Assembly (NCBI RefSeq): GCF_042453785.1
Contig: NC_091669.1
Location: forward strand, 11,668,501-11,732,500
Length of the DNA stretch: 64,000 bases
Origin: Malus domestica
Lineage: Eukaryota > Streptophyta > Magnoliopsida > Rosales > Rosaceae
Direction: 5' to 3'
Position numbers and translations under genes: made by a program. This document shows, piece by piece, positions 1 to 13,215 of this stretch (position 1 is the stretch's first letter; every line of letters starts with the position of its first letter). The notes below the pieces were generated by a model. That model was not told the origin of the DNA. It did no database searches and was given only the letters and a program-made list of their open reading frames with translations.

Positions 1-135
1 CAATGGCATCTAACCCAACCCCCCTCCAAATGAGAGATTGGGCCACAAGAGTTAGGCCCAAATTGAAAGAACAGTCAAAAGTGAGTGGGTATGGTTATTA
101 AATAACTACTATTGTTAAAAAGTGGTTGATCAAAC

Positions 136-343
136 TCGTTTGAAAATGTTTTTAAAATGACTGAAAGTGCTTTTAATAAATTGATTTTGGATTCCAAAAA
201 CATTTTAAGAACTTTTTAAAAGAAGCATAAGATATGTACTTTTTGCAAGAAACACTTAAAGTGTTTTTCTATAATCTACTTGAATTTTTACTAATGACTG
301 ATTTTAAAAATGCTTTAGTTATTTTAAAAGCATTTCCACACGA
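136..343. mobile_element. MITE copy 1 (TCGTTTG family)
   Basis: A 208-bp AT-rich segment whose ends are inverted copies of each other. The left end reads TCGTTTGAAAATG followed by TTTTTAAAATGACTGAAAG. The right end on the opposite strand reads TCGTGTGGAAATGC followed by TTTTAAAATAACTAAAG. A second copy of the same family is at 21355-21581. It has no coding capacity. The superfamily is not clear because no convincing target duplication is visible. Confidence 0.6.
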
Positions 344-1309
344 AAGTTGGCAGCCATGGCCATCCAGTAACAAACAAGAAGGCATCAGTCAGTTTCTGAC
401 TCAGATAACACAATACAAATGCACATATCACATGCATCAAATGATGCATCAAATGCACACCTTCTCTCTCTCCCTACTTTTATGCTGCTGCAGCTGCTGC
501 GCCATATGGATTATGGACCCCCTTTGCACGTATGCCTTGTCCCCATGAGCACCATCACATGGACCCAGCCTTTACCCTTGCACATGCATCCTTCATCCTC
601 CTCCCCTTCTTGCTTACCTACTTATTAGGACTTGTAGGATAAATTGCAAACAACTTTAACGAAAAGTTCTCAATATTATTCATTTTAACGAAAAATCATA
701 ATTTTATACTTAAAAATTAATCATGGTATTATTCATTTTACCCTTTATTTTGTCATTTTCATTAAACTCAAAGTTTTCTAGCTCTTTTCATTAGTTTTTT
801 CATTAATTGTGATTTCATTTGAATTCAATCTTAATTCCTCGTGTCATTCAGTGGTACCGATTTTCTGTAAGATTGAATCGTTGTAAAGATTCATTAATTG
901 TTGCACAGAAAAAGAACGAGAAACATGAACTTACATGTGAGAGACATTCGAGTTTAGGTAAGTTTTTCTCTGCAGTAATGAATGAGTCACTGACTCTAAC
1001 AAGATGATTACCAACCTGATCACCTGAGGAAGTACGTACTTGATTTGAGTACGGAATAAAGAAATGGACGATTCGGATTATGTGATTTGATTCTGATTGT
1101 GATCCAAGAAATATTATTTATTTGGGTAGAATAATAAAGTATAATATAATCACAAGAGGATGCAGTGTGGGAATGTGACAGCAACAATCGAAGGAAGTGA
1201 GGAAGGGCCATATGCCCAACACTACCAAATCTCTATCACAATCCCAATGAACCAAACCACCCGCTGGTTTCCTCCTCGGAAACACCGCCACTCCTTCGGC
1301 ATAACACCT
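344..1309. other. Intergenic, nothing recognised
   Basis: AT-rich sequence with short, unsupported frames only. No gene, RNA gene or mobile-element end could be identified by eye. Confidence 0.5.
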
Positions 1310-1467
1310 TACTCACTCACCAATAAAACCGTCCCGTTTAACGGGTTTGGTTTAGGTGATCTTTAGCTTAACAGATCCAGCCAAAATCAATACTCACTCA
1401 CCAATAAAATTGTACCGTTTAACGAGTTGGGTTTAGGTGATTATTAGCTTAACGGGTCTAGTCGTAA
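1310..1467. repeat. Two-copy tandem duplication, about 80 bp
   Basis: The block starting TACTCACTCACCAATAAAA and ending near a TTAGCTTAAC motif occurs at about 1310-1388 and again at about 1390-1467, with scattered substitutions. It is a diverged local tandem duplication of unknown role. Confidence 0.8.
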
Positions 1468-2816
1468 TCAACTCAAATTAGATAAAATCGATGCTTTTAT
1501 AGGTTTACATAGCACCTTACTCACTTACGATTTTATAAAAAAATATTAGAAATCTTATTTTTTTTCGAAGTATTCTATATTTTTAATTAATAAATTTTGA
1601 TTTTATATTTTTGGCCAATAGCCAAGTAGCTAAAAAGATACCCATGTATCACCACATAAAATCTCTAGAAGTATTGGATGGTGTTGAAGTACTGTCATGT
1701 GATATAATCAACATGTATATTGCAATATAAATGAACGATATTAATAAATGAAAGTTATTGACATTTCTAAAAAGTTATTCTGCACTTTTTACTAATATTA
1801 TTTTTCTCTTAAATTTCTTCATGAGAAGAGTACACGTGGACTAGCGTGGAGTATCAATAACAACACCCATACTCATATTACAACATCAATATATCAACAA
1901 CTTATAACAAGTAATCGTAGTCCAGTATCATAGAGCAACTACTTCCAGTTCACCACCTCTGGTCTTTGAACTATTTGGCCGCTGCAAATTCAGTAGCAGC
2001 TCCTGCTTTACCTAATTATAAGTAAACACGTGTCTAATTTATGTTTAAAATTTTAATTATTTGAATACATGTCCATCTGTGAGTGAATAGAAGTAGAAGT
2101 TGTTGCTAAATTTACAGCAGTCAAATAGTGTTATTATACTAAAGGATAATTAAATTAATTGAAGCTTTAAGATAAGGGATTTTTGTGGGGCTCAAGAGTG
2201 GGTCCGGAGAGAAATGCCACTTGGCAACCATGCCAAGCTAGTGATGTAGATTACAGGAGGGAAGGAGAGAGGAGGTGTGGGGAGGAGGTACTGAGGCACA
2301 TGGGTGGTGTTAGGTTCAAGAACATCATGTGATCACATGTGATATCTTTTTCCTTTGGTTTTGTACAGTGGGACCTCCACCCCCCCTCTACTCTGTGCTA
2401 CTGTGAACCCATCCGCACCTGATTGCGTGGTAGTTTTCATGAACTCTCCTAATCCTCCCTCCGGCGCGTTTGGGTCTCTAGTCTTCTCTATGTAATTTTT
2501 TTTTTTGATGAACTTGATTGCAAGACCTTTTTTTTTGTTCAAGAATGAATTTTCTATTGATGATGCTAATAATAGATCCATAACATGTCGAAATGTTTTG
2601 TTATTGACATATCATTAACTAATAGCATCGATACCTTATTGATACTATATCAAACTTTCTAAACAATTGACGTTTTGTTTAAGGAAAGAGCAGTAGCATA
2701 CCAATTTGGTAACTAAAACATTGTTTGATATCTACGATTGAATTTGAATGGATAAGCTTCTAAATTCAAAGTATATTGAAGGTACAATAGAATAATTGTT
2801 CATTTCAACAAAATTA
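1468..2816. other. Intergenic, nothing recognised
   Basis: No gene found. There is a purine-rich stretch near 2255-2290 and a perfect 14-bp palindrome (CATGTGATCACATG) at 2326-2339, neither of which can be tied to a gene. Confidence 0.45.
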
Positions 2817-5800
2817 GAGGGACATTAGACATTAAAGTACTTCTTCTTTCAAATTTAAGCATTTTTTAGAGGATTAAAATGGATAAACTTTCAGCTAAAA
2901 AATATTTAGGGAATTGTTATTGGCGTTCCAAAAATCTCATGTTGCACTCTAAAGTTTTTATAATTAAAAAAAATACACTTGTGATATTGTAGAATGCGAT
3001 TTTTTGAGTGCTAGTAATAATTCCTAATATTTATTGTTCATAATTTTCTAGTCATTGAACCTAGCCATTTTATGTATTCCTTTTCTAGCCATTGTACCTA
3101 GCCCATTGTATGTTCCTTTGTAGTTTCCAATGAGTCTTTATACGAAGAATATATTGTACTTTTTACACACAAATAAAAGCAAGAAATTTCTTTTCTACAT
3201 GGTATTAGCTTTCTTAGATCCTAGAGTTTCGGTGTTCTTACATGTGATTGCGTCATTCTTCTTCTTCTTCTTCTTCTTCTTGTTCTGTCTATCTTCTGTT
3301 TGTCATGGTCTCTTCCTCCTTGTCCTCCATTCCGAATCTCAGCATTACAAACTTTGTTAAATTATCTTATTCTAACTATATCATATGACTCCGTCAAATT
3401 ATCTCTTTTCTTTATGAAGATTAGAAGAAATTAGACATTTAAGTAACTTCTTCTTTCTAATTTTACCATTTTTTGAGAGGATTAAAATGGATAAACATTA
3501 TGTTAAATTATATTTACTGTTCATAATTTTCTAGTCATTGACCCTAGCCATTTTATATATTTCTTTTCTAACCATTGTACCTAGCCCATTGTATATTCAT
3601 TTGTAGTTTCCAATGAGTCTTTATCCATACAAAGACTATATTGTACTCTTTACACACAAATGAAATCAAGGAAATTCATTTCTACATGGTATCAGCTTTC
3701 TTAGATCCTAGAGTTTCAGTTTTCTTACCTGTGATGTGTCATTCTTCTTCTTCTTCTTTTGTCTATCTTCAGTCTCTTCCTCCTTGTCCTCCATTCCGAA
3801 TCCTAGTATTACAAATTTCGTTAAATTATCTTATTCTAACTATCCCATATGGCTTCGTCAAATTATCTCTTTTCTTCATGAAGATTAGAAGAAATTAGAC
3901 ATTTAAGTAACTTCTTCTTTCTAATTTTACCATTTTTTTTAGGAATAAAATGGATAAACATTATGTTAAATAATATTTGATGCTCATAATTTTCTAGTCA
4001 TTGAACCTAGCCATTTTATATATTCCTTTTCTAACCATTGTACTTAGTTGTTGACCCTAAAACTACCAAGAATACGTGGCACGCAGGCCGAGCAACGAAT
4101 AAGCTAACTACGTCATTCGGTTGTGTACGGGGCGTGCCAACTCGTTGACCGAGTTTGGCCGGGGAGTCAAGTATGTTGATGTCACGTTGGGCGCACTGCT
4201 GACTTCTTGATCTTCCGATTGCGGCCGAGGAAGGAACACGCCTCGACCTTTGAGTTCTAGAGCTTGAAGACAAAGCTACTAGTTTCTTCGAAGTTCACGA
4301 ATCGTTGGCGCCGGGTTCGGTCTCGGTAATTATATTCGTGAGAGTATAAGTACGCTGAACTGGTACCAAACTGTATGAACACAAATACTCGAAAGAAATA
4401 AATGTCTTGATTGTAAATGTGGTTAGGCCATCGGAATGCCGAACTCTAAAATGTACTTGCAAATATCCAATCATAAAAAAATACTCGACTTTCAATGTGC
4501 CGAGCCTAGTAACCTGTAACACCTCACTTCACCAAGAAGGCTGATGAGATGACCTCTACTAACAAAGAATCGAAAATCCTTGTTGACCGAGACTTGGATA
4601 TATAACCAGTCGGTCTCGAAGCAGATTAGCAATGCTGTTTATCCAAACTAAAGATGCTCCTTAGTTGGCTGATTTTACTGCTCTAATGCTGTTTATTCAA
4701 ACTGAAGATGTCGTCGGTTGCCTTCACAATGCTGTTTATCCAAACTAAAGATGTGTTGGCGAGAAAAAAGGGGGAGAGAAAAAAATCTCAAGGTTGTTGA
4801 GAAGCTTTGTGTAGAACAATTTGTGTGTTGATTTGAAGGGGCATTGAATGATACACTCCCTTCTCTATTTATAACAGCAAACTTCCTTCATGGTCGAACT
4901 AGAAATGTACTCGAATTAGAACTCCTCAACCCAATCTGATCAGGTTTCAACCAATCCTAACCCTTATAGGATTTTGAACCAAGCTCCTTAACAAACCAGA
5001 TTCATCCCCTAATTCTAAGCATCTTCAGCTTTAAGACTCCTTGTTGCACTAGGGTTCGACTACCTCACATTTATCTAAACCAATCCTTCTAGCAACATAA
5101 TTTGGCCGATTTTGACTAGACAACCCATGACAAGATTCTAGATGAATGTTATTGGGCCGAGAACAACTCTACACTCGGCCCAAAATATTATTTTGGGCCC
5201 AAACACTAGCCCATTGTATATTCCTTTGTAGTTTCCAATGAGTCTCTATCCATACGAAAAATATATTGTACTCTTTGCACACAAATGAAATCAAGGGAAT
5301 TCATTTCTACATGGTATCAGCTTTCTTAGATCCTAGAGTTTCGGTTTTCTTACTTGTGATTGTGTCATTATTCTTCTTCTTCTTTTGCCTATCTTCTGTT
5401 TGTCATGGCCTTTTCCTCATTGTCCTCCATTCTGAATCCCAGCATTACAAACTTCGTTAAATTATCTTATTCTAACTATCTCATATGGCTCCGTCAAATT
5501 ATCTCTTTTCTTCATGAAGATTAGAAGAAATTAGACATTTAAGTAACTTCTTCTTTCTAATTTTACCATTTTTTTAGAGGATTAAAATGGATAAACATTA
5601 TGTTAAATAATATTAAATGTTCATAAGTTTCTAGTCATTGAACCTAGCCATTGTATATATTCCTTTTCTAACCATTCTACCTAGCCCTATTGTATATTCC
5701 TTTGTAGTTTCCAATGAATCTCTATCCATACGAAGAATATATTGTACTCTTTACACACAAATGACATCAAGGAAATTCATTTGTACATACTATTAGCTTT

Positions 5801-6075
5801 TTTAGACTCTAGGGTTTCGGTTTTCTTACCTGTGATCATGTCATTCTTCTTCATATGTCCATCTTCTGTTTGTCATGGCCTCTTTCTCCTCGTCCTCTAT
5901 TCCAAATCCCACCATCACAAACTTCGTCAAACTATCTCATTCTAACTATCTCAAATGGCTCCGTCAAATTACCTCTTTTCTTCATGGACATGATTTGTGG
6001 TCTCATATTGATGGTCCGTCTTCCCCACCATCCATCCCCACACCCAATGCTAGCCCCACAACCTTCAAGTAAGTA
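2817..6075 (+). repeat. Tandem array of copia LTR/leader/gag-start units
   Basis: Four units of about 460-483 bp start with TTCTAGTCATTGA at 3046, 3529, 3992 and 5629. A partial unit end precedes them at 2817-2892. Each unit holds LTR-like sequence, then a primer-binding-site-like ACATGGTATCAGCTTTC (compare the TGGTATCAGAGC typical of copia elements), then a TTC-rich leader and the first codons of a gag frame. Only the last unit runs further into gag (about 5875-6072), where the frame contains the NYLKWLRQ-type block of copia UBN2 Gag proteins. Unit 3 is split by the solo LTR at 4049-5205. Such an array probably arose by unequal recombination between LTRs. Gag, protease, integrase and RT domains are otherwise missing, so it cannot be autonomous. 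Confidence 0.75.
4049..5205 (-). mobile_element. Solo LTR, about 1.16 kb
   Basis: This block interrupts an otherwise continuous unit of the copia-derived array, resuming at CTAGCCCATTG. It starts TGTTGACC and ends CCCAAACA on the plus strand, so it has TG...CA termini. Read on the minus strand it carries a TATAAATAGAGA box near 4860-4875, as expected for an LTR promoter in that orientation. Flanks resemble a short target duplication (CTTAG and CTAG), but imperfectly. No internal retroelement domain is present, so a solo LTR left by LTR-LTR recombination is the simplest reading. The superfamily is uncertain; the length suits gypsy. Confidence 0.6.
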
Positions 6076-6426
6076 ATTTATTCATTTCTTCCTTCAGCTT
6101 ATCTTGAAAATAGTAATCCATTTCAATCCAATCCATTGTATCAAACATTGCCTAAAAGTCAATAAAAGAGTTAAAAAATTTGACCCTAGTACCATGAACT
6201 TATATAAATTACATAGCATTTGTCTTGATACCTTAATAACCAAGCCAACGCGCTCGTTAGAGTCGTGAAGAGTGAAGCACTAGACTCCAATGTCCAAAAC
6301 AAGAGCTAGGGCTTGGGAAGCCAAAAACTCTGTGGGCCTAAAGCTTCGTTGGCTTTGACATTTCTAGCAGCTCAACAATAATTTAACGCCAACTCCTCCT
6401 TCACAAAGTCATCAGTTAAACACACA

Positions 6427-6428
6427 CC

Positions 6429-6462
<34 letters not shown>
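6427..6462. repeat. C-run and (CT)n microsatellite in PAR1-like 5' UTR
   Basis: A run of C followed by 12 CT dinucleotides lies about 28 bp upstream of the PAR1-like start codon. Pyrimidine-rich 5' leaders are common in plant genes. The repeat is likely to be length-polymorphic. Confidence 0.9.
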
Positions 6463-6489
6463 AAAACTCTTCTCTGTGTTTCTTCATCA

Positions 6490-6924
6490 ATGGAGGAAGC
6501 TCAAACTCAAACCCGAACACAAACCCAGCCACCCAAATCCACATTCAAGAGGAAACACAGAAAAAACCAGCTAAAACCCCGCATGGGAAATGCGGTGCAT
6601 GAATCTTTATCCAGCATAAACTTCCTGCAGAGAGCTGTGGAGTCGACTCACGGAAGAAGCAGAAAACAGAGCATGAAGAGTGATATGGTCAACGATGTAA
6701 AGACTGCAAGTCGAGAGGAGGAGGACGGTGAGAAGGAGGAGGTGGAGAGGAAGATTGAGGCATTGCAGAGGATTGTTCCCGGCTGTGAGTCGCGCGGGGT
6801 GGACGAGCTTTTTGAAGAGACTGCTGGGTACATAATGGCGTTGCAGGGTCAGCTCAAAGCCATGAAAGAACTTGCCAGCTTTGTTGAAGGTTTGGAGAAG
6901 GAGAAGAGGAAGTTTGGTGGTTGA
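6490..6924 (+). CDS. PAR1: PAR1-like atypical HLH transcription cofactor
   Basis: Single-exon, 144-residue protein. Residues 83-133 form a helix-loop-helix (EKEEVERKIEALQRIVPG, then LFEETAGYIMALQ), and the C-terminus is KRKFGG, which resembles Arabidopsis PAR1/PAR2. The block before helix 1 is acidic (REEEDGEKEE) and not a DNA-contacting basic region, so this is expected to be a non-DNA-binding HLH. The family acts in the nucleus by dimerising with growth-promoting factors in shade and brassinosteroid responses. A Lys/Arg-rich stretch at residues 19-31 may be a nuclear localisation signal. The protein is somewhat longer than Arabidopsis PAR1 (about 118 residues). The start ATG follows a CT-rich leader and is in good context. 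The specific PAR1 name is by resemblance; another small atypical bHLH (UPBEAT1 or IBH1-like) is less likely. Confidence 0.8.
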   Translation: MEEAQTQTRTQTQPPKSTFKRKHRKNQLKPRMGNAVHESLSSINFLQRAVESTHGRSRKQSMKSDMVNDVKTASREEEDGEKEEVERKIEALQRIVPGCESRGVDELFEETAGYIMALQGQLKAMKELASFVEGLEKEKRKFGG

Positions 6925-9680
6925 TTTGATTAATTAGTTTTTAATTAATTAAATTATGGGATCTCTTTGCTGATTGGGAGTTTGGAAGGTTATTAATTTG
7001 GTTCCATGACAGACCAATGAAATCCTTTTTTTTCCTTAAAATTTTCGGTTTTATTTGCTGGGTTACTTGGGTAGCTTTTTTTTTTTTTTCTACTTGTTCT
7101 TTTTAACCTTTTCTTTCTTCTTTATAATGTTAATTTTTTGATATTTTTGTAATGGATAGGAAAAGATCAAGGTTCTCTAGTACTAAAGAAATGATATATA
7201 ATGCCCCTTTCTACATGAATGTTGGAATTTTATTTTTGCGGAGCGATCAAGCGCTAACCAGTTGGTAATGCAATATGACTCGATCATACTTTGCAGGAAT
7301 TTCATGTGTGCTGCAACTGCAGAAACGTGAGTGTATTTGGGAGGGCAAGGAGTTTGTGATTAGATAATGATATAATTTTGTATCTGGTATGCTTGCATGT
7401 CCCTTGGTGTCTCATATTTGCTTGGTCTCTTTTGTTTTATTTGGTTTGTTTGTTTACTGAGAAAACTAGTGGCAATTAGTGTCCTAAATATAGTAATTAG
7501 AAGATGGTTAGCATGTGGTTAGTGAGCTACTCCAAATGACTAAACTTTAAGGCTACATATGGATTTTGGCATCTCCTCGTATACATATGAAACATTAATA
7601 AAATGAGGTCCAAATGGTGTTTTGACTTTAATTAATTTGAACTAATGTTAATCAATTATTGTAACTAGCCTCCTTAAAATATATATCAAGTGCAACGCAC
7701 AGGACAATGATTTAAGTTTTGAAATTAAAGTAATCTAGGTCATGATAAGTAATCTCTTCATGTTGTATTACCACATGAGTTATAGTAGAAAGTGAGAAAG
7801 TGAATATTTTGCAATAAATACATAACTAATTATGGAATGTCATGTATTTTGCAACGAAAGAGTCAAATTAGAGAACAACGATCGACAAGAGTGAATTAAT
7901 AATGAGATTGTACACCTCATCCGAAAAGAGCCAAATTAGAGAGGAATCTAATGAGAAGAGACAATTTATAATGAGATTGTTACCTTAGTCGAAAAGAGCC
8001 AAATTAGAGAAGCGTAAACCTAAATTGTATAGAGAGCCAAGTTATAATGAAGAGCATCAAAAACCTATGCTTGAATGGTATTTCTTGAGGTGACATACAA
8101 TCATGTTTATATTTATATTATTAGAAATTAAGTCACTATGCAAAACTCTAATATGCGTGCGAGTACAACTAATTTGATTTATTTTTTGGAGCAGTGTCTC
8201 CAATTTTACTCATTAATAACATTATCAAGTTAGTGATTTGGATTAATTTTGAGATTTTTCGGTGACAAGATCATGCATGTCACCCACGACGTCGACTAAT
8301 CTGATTCTTCTTTGAATTAATTTTGAGATTTTTCGGTGATAAGTTAGTGATTTGGATTAATTTTGGATTAATACAACTTGGTGATGTCATTGCTTGTGAC
8401 TTTGTGCACCTTTCAAGTTTCAAATGTTGACTTTGGACTTCATAAATCTAATTAGACTTGTTGTCAAACCACGTAAGTGGATTTGCCACTTTTTTTACAT
8501 TCGATTATTGGCAACTTACGATCAAAATTAAACAGTTAGTTCTCATTAGTTTTTTAGTATGTGATTGATATTTGATCGTCCTGGATATTTAATTTTAATC
8601 AGTTTAGTAATTAAAAATTTAATATTTGATCATTTTAGTCAATTTTTTAACTAAGCCACTCTATGGAAAGAGAGGTTATAAGCTTGATTATGATATAAGT
8701 AATATGTATGGGAAGTTCTACTTATTGTGTATAACTTGGAAATTTTTCCTCACGACGCCACAAGAATCATTTATGAGTATCCTGAACGCACTTTTAAACT
8801 ATTTTAGAAGTATTATTAAAGAAAGTGAGATAATCACGTACGCGTTGAAATACGAGTCAAATATTGGAGACATATATACAGATCCATTGGACGTAGATCG
8901 AACACATCATCTACATATGGTGGCCATGGTTTTCCAATTTCGTATTGCGCCAAACAAGCAAAAGCAAAGTTGAGACTTTGAGACGCAAAACTTTATGGGT
9001 GCAGTTGGAAACCGCCATCCATTTGCAAGGGGTGCATGCATGTGTACATGCAGAGTTATGGAGCGTTAGTTTGCTTGCACTAAGAGTGATAAATTAAGAA
9101 AGATAAGAAGAAACAAAGGAAAAGTGGTAGTGGAGGTGTTTGTCTTATAAGATATAAGGAAAAACGAAAGAGCTCTCTCTCTCTCTGTCTGCAAATTGCA
9201 GGTGGTCCTCTCGTGGAACATTCATGGTTTATTAAACAACCTGCATGCGAAAGGAACAGCCCGCCCAGACATATATGTTGGACTTTGGACAACCTGTATC
9301 GATCTCTGTCTGTATCGCTGTAAATTTAACTTGTTTGTTGCCATTATTTTTCTTTAGGTTTACGGCAAACCAAATAAATACTGCAGGCTTTGCCCATTCT
9401 CTTGTGTTCGTCTTCTGCCTCCCGTCTCCACGCTCTGTTTGATTCCAAAGTTGCCAACCAACACATGATTGGGCTTGGTTTTGGTGGTTTTGTGTTTCAG
9501 CATGAATTACAATGGGCCTCTACGAAATGTAAGCCCTATTTAGATTGTAATGAATAGAGTTGTTTTACACGAAAATGATTTGCATACCCAATTCTCTCAT
9601 CCCACACACATTTCTTTATTTTCTAGCCGTTAGACTGAACAATGTGCGTTTATGAAATGTTAGCTCTTATTACTCTATTA
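6925..9680. other. Intergenic downstream of PAR1-like gene
   Basis: Presumed 3' UTR followed by AT-rich sequence. About 7855-8010 holds a degenerate repeat of roughly 60 bp around GAGCCAAATTAGAGA, present three times. The phrase TTAATTTTGAGATTTTTCGG occurs twice (near 8243 and 8316). A 115-codon open stretch at 8626-8973 resembles no family I know and has no start ATG at its listed beginning, so it is not called as a gene. Confidence 0.45.
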
Positions 9681-10151
9681 GAGCATGTCCACCAGTTCAG
9701 AGCTGTTCACTAGCTCTCTCACTTCCCCACCCACGTGGCTCGTTGTGAGCCTTTGATTTCAATTTTTTTTTTAATTCAACAACTAAGATTGAGACCTCTA
9801 AACATTTAAAAATCATAAAAAAAATACCCAAAAAAAAAACTTACAAAGTTCGCACTTTAAAAATCTTTTAAAGTTCAACAGACTTGCAAATTAAACGTTA
9901 CAATTACCCGAAAATCTACGATGATAATGATTTGTGAGGATAAGACGAAGAAAACATAAAAAAGAAAAAAGTTTTGTGAATAGTAATCACCTTCGTCCTT
10001 CCCCTTGCCCTTCCTCCTTCCAAACTAGTGGACTTGCACAAAGTAATTACTGTTTAAAGTGAAAATTAAGGGCAATTTTATAGCCTTTGCCCTCGAATTG
10101 CCATTGCCCTCCACCACTCCACCAGCCCTCCACCAACTGGTGGAGATGCTC
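9681..10151. mobile_element. PIF/Harbinger-like MITE, 471 bp
   Basis: The left end reads GAGCATGTCCACCAGTT. The right end on the opposite strand reads GAGCATCTCCACCAGTT. Both ends are flanked by TTA (9678-9680 and 10152-10154), matching the 3-bp TWA target duplication of PIF/Harbinger elements. The interior is AT-rich and non-coding. Confidence 0.8.
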
Positions 10152-10993
10152 TTAGTAGAAACATTGGTAGGTAGGGGATTGCCTTAACATTTCCCCTCCG
10201 ACTAGCCCGTTGTGCACCTCCACCAAGAAAAAACACATTCCCACAACCACTGTTGACCCATTGCATTGTTAATTTTTACGTATACAAGTCATTTAACACT
10301 ACGTTTTAGTAATAAAATATTTAGGCCTATTTTTTTGTGTGGTCTCTGTGGTGACACACCACTTTCAATGTCACCTTTATGGTGAAAAAGCTATTAATTA
10401 AACTCCCTTGGTGAACCTTGTTAGTAATTGAGGTTCAAATCCAAACTTCTGTTAGTCTTTCGTTAAATAAACTCATGCGACTATCACATGAATCGATCAA
10501 ATACATCATTTCAATCCCAATTACATCCTATTCCATGGACATCTAGTATGACTTAGGTATACGTTTGTTCTTTCTGGATGAGTTATGACATACACTTGTT
10601 TTTCTTGTGAGTTAAAAAGTTGGTATATGATTCCAGTGCACAAAGCAAATTGAAACAAGTGAAAATGAGAGATAATTTACAAGAATAACTTAAAGAATTA
10701 AAGACAACGGGTGAACGACATTGCAGTTTATGCATTCAGACGAGTGAAAGGCATTGCAAAATTAAAGAATTAAAGACAATGGGTGAAAGGCAGTGCAGAA
10801 AATTCAATTTTCACGTCTGCCCTCTGCATATGAACTTTAAGAGCATAAGAAACTTAAATAATTAAAATTCAAAGAAGATTAAGAAAAAAATTGAAGGGTT
10901 GTGTACTGGCCAACTACGACGTGCATCAAACTACACTAGCAATTAAAGACAAAATTGAAAGGCATATATGCATTCTAACTGGTACAAATTGAT

Positions 10994-11024
<31 letters not shown>

Positions 11025-11029
11025 AGCCT

Positions 11030-11645
11030 TTTCCCACTAAGTGGGGTCGGCTATATGAATCCTAGAACGCCATTGCGCTCGGTTTTGTGTCATGTCCTCC
11101 GTTAGATCCAAGTAATCAAGTCTTTTCTTAGGGTCTCTTCCAAAGTTTTCCTAGGTCTTCCTCTACCCCTTCGGCCCTGAACTTCTGTCCCGTAGTCACA
11201 TTTTCGAACCGGAGCGTCAGTAGGCCTTCTTTGCACATGTCCAAACCACCGGAACCGATTTTCTCTCATATTTCCTTCAATTTTGGCTACTCCTACTTTA
11301 CCTTGGATATCCTCATTCCCAATCTTATCCTTTCTCGTGTGCCCATACATCCCACGAAGCATCCTCATCTCCGCTACACCCATTTTGTGTACGTGTTGAT
11401 GCTTCACCGCCCAACATTCTGTGTCATACAACATCGTTGGCCTTATTGCCGTCCTATAAAATTTTCCCTTGAGCTTCAGTGGCCTACGACGATCACACAA
11501 CACGCCGGATACACTCTTACACTTCATCCATCCAGCTTGTATTCTATGGTTGAGATCTCCATCTAATTCTCTGTTCTCTTGCAAGATAGATCCTAGGTAG
11601 CGAAAACGGTCACTTTTTGTGATCTTCGCTAGATTGCTCCGGTCA
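11030..11645 (-). pseudogene. RTE-type LINE, C-terminal part of the reverse transcriptase polyprotein
   Basis: Translation on the minus strand gives FRYLGSILQENRELDGDLNH, then TECWAVKHQHVHKMGVAEMR, then RFRWFGHVQRRPTDAPVRKC and GRRGRGRPRKTLEETL. This is the conserved tail of plant RTE-clade LINE proteins, downstream of the RT domain. Endonuclease and RT catalytic domains are absent. The frame continues upstream into unrelated sequence at about 11645, where the LINE homology stops, and it terminates near 11102. It is a dead fragment. Confidence 0.8.
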
Positions 11646-13215
11646 TTAGTGTGGATAAGTATATAAATGGATAGAGATAGGAAAGCAAACACAAGATGTA
11701 CGTGATTCACCCAGATTGGCTACGTCCACGGAATAGAGGAGTTCTCATTAATTGTGAAGGGTTTACACAAGTACATAGGTTCAAGCTCTCCTTTAGGGAG
11801 TACAAGTGAATGATTTAGTACAAATGACATTAGGAAATATTGTGGGAGAATAATCTCGTAACCACGAAACTTCTAAGTCCCGGAGTGTGGTATCGGCTTG
11901 ACTTTCCTTATCTGTCTCATAGGTAGAGGTGGAATCTTCTCTGGAAGTACTCTTCCTCCATCCAGGGGTGGTATCTGTAACTGGTGGAGATGCACAAGGT
12001 AATGTATCAATGTCACTTGAAGCTTACTTGTAGTTTCAGGCTTGGTCAAGCGCGATACAAACCATGTAGTAGGAGTCCCCCAAGTCGCCGAGCTAGGGGA
12101 TCTGCTGAAAGAGGTAACAGACAAGGTAAGCAATCAGAGCTCCGGCTGATTGTTCACATTCTCCCTATCTTGCAGGCAGCATGAAGGATAAAGAGAAGAA
12201 AAATGAGAAGAGATGATATGGGATACTTTTGCTTTTGAAGAAGTAACTTTCCACAGGCTTATTCTTGAACTGGGCTGGAGGGTTTTCTGGTTTCCTCCAA
12301 AGTATAAGGCCGACTGAAGAATTTGAGGGTCAAAACAAGTCCATCAAATCTAGAGTACGTTCGACCCTGCTGATATGGGATACTTTTGCTTTTGACAGAG
12401 TAGTGGATGTATCGGCACGTGTGCTGTTACGCTTGTCTCCACATGCTTCCTTGTATCCTTCTCACTTGCCCTATCTGTTCCTCAGGCAGATGCGGTATCT
12501 TCCCTGGAAGCATAAGATGTTGAAGATGAGTACTCGAGAGCAATGCCAGGGTAAGGGGTTCCAGGCAGTCAGTTCCTGGCTGGAAGCTTGATTCCAAGTG
12601 CTGACTGATTGCTCTCTTTCTCCTTGTCTTGCAGGTAAGAACAAGGCCAAAGGAAAAGACAGGGAAAAAGCATGATATGGGATACTCTTGCTTTTAACCC
12701 TAATGATATGAGATATTCTTGCTCTAGTATAGCTTGTTTACAGAGGTATTATCGGGGCGAAAGAAAGCTGAATATTTCGAAAGGCTTCGTTGGGAGTGCC
12801 CTCTCAGATAAGAGGAAGGGTTGAGCATTTTTGCAGGTCTGCCTGTCCGTTGGGGATGGAGGTCGACATATATAGGAGTCTCCCTAACATCAAGTAATAA
12901 TGCTATTCCTTTACCCTGCTTGGTCATAGCACGGTAGTGGGAGCTGCCAGCTTCACAAGTTTTAACTCTGTCAGAGCACTTTGAAAAAGTGGTCTGTGGT
13001 ATCTGGAAAGCTGATGTTGCGTGTGAAGATTACAGACAAGCTTTATCCAAGGAGATCCGGCTCTTGAAGTTGGGAAAGTGGTGCCTCTTCGGTTTTCGAA
13101 CAAGCAATCCTGTCGGGGATCTGGCTCTCGAGATTCGGAGAACGATGCCTCTTCGATTTTTGAGAAAGCAATCATGCTGGGGGTCTGGCTCTCGAGATTC
13201 GGAGAGCGGTGTCTT

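Noticed and set aside
2326-2339. Perfect 14-bp palindrome
   Set aside because: Isolated and not associated with any gene; too short to interpret.
4031-4522. Two short minus-strand frames
   Set aside because: They lie inside the solo LTR and match no known protein.
8626-8973. 115-codon open stretch
   Set aside because: No family resemblance, no ATG at its beginning and no splice or leader context; likely chance.
11231-11566. Plus-strand 111-codon frame
   Set aside because: Antisense to the LINE C-terminal coding fragment.
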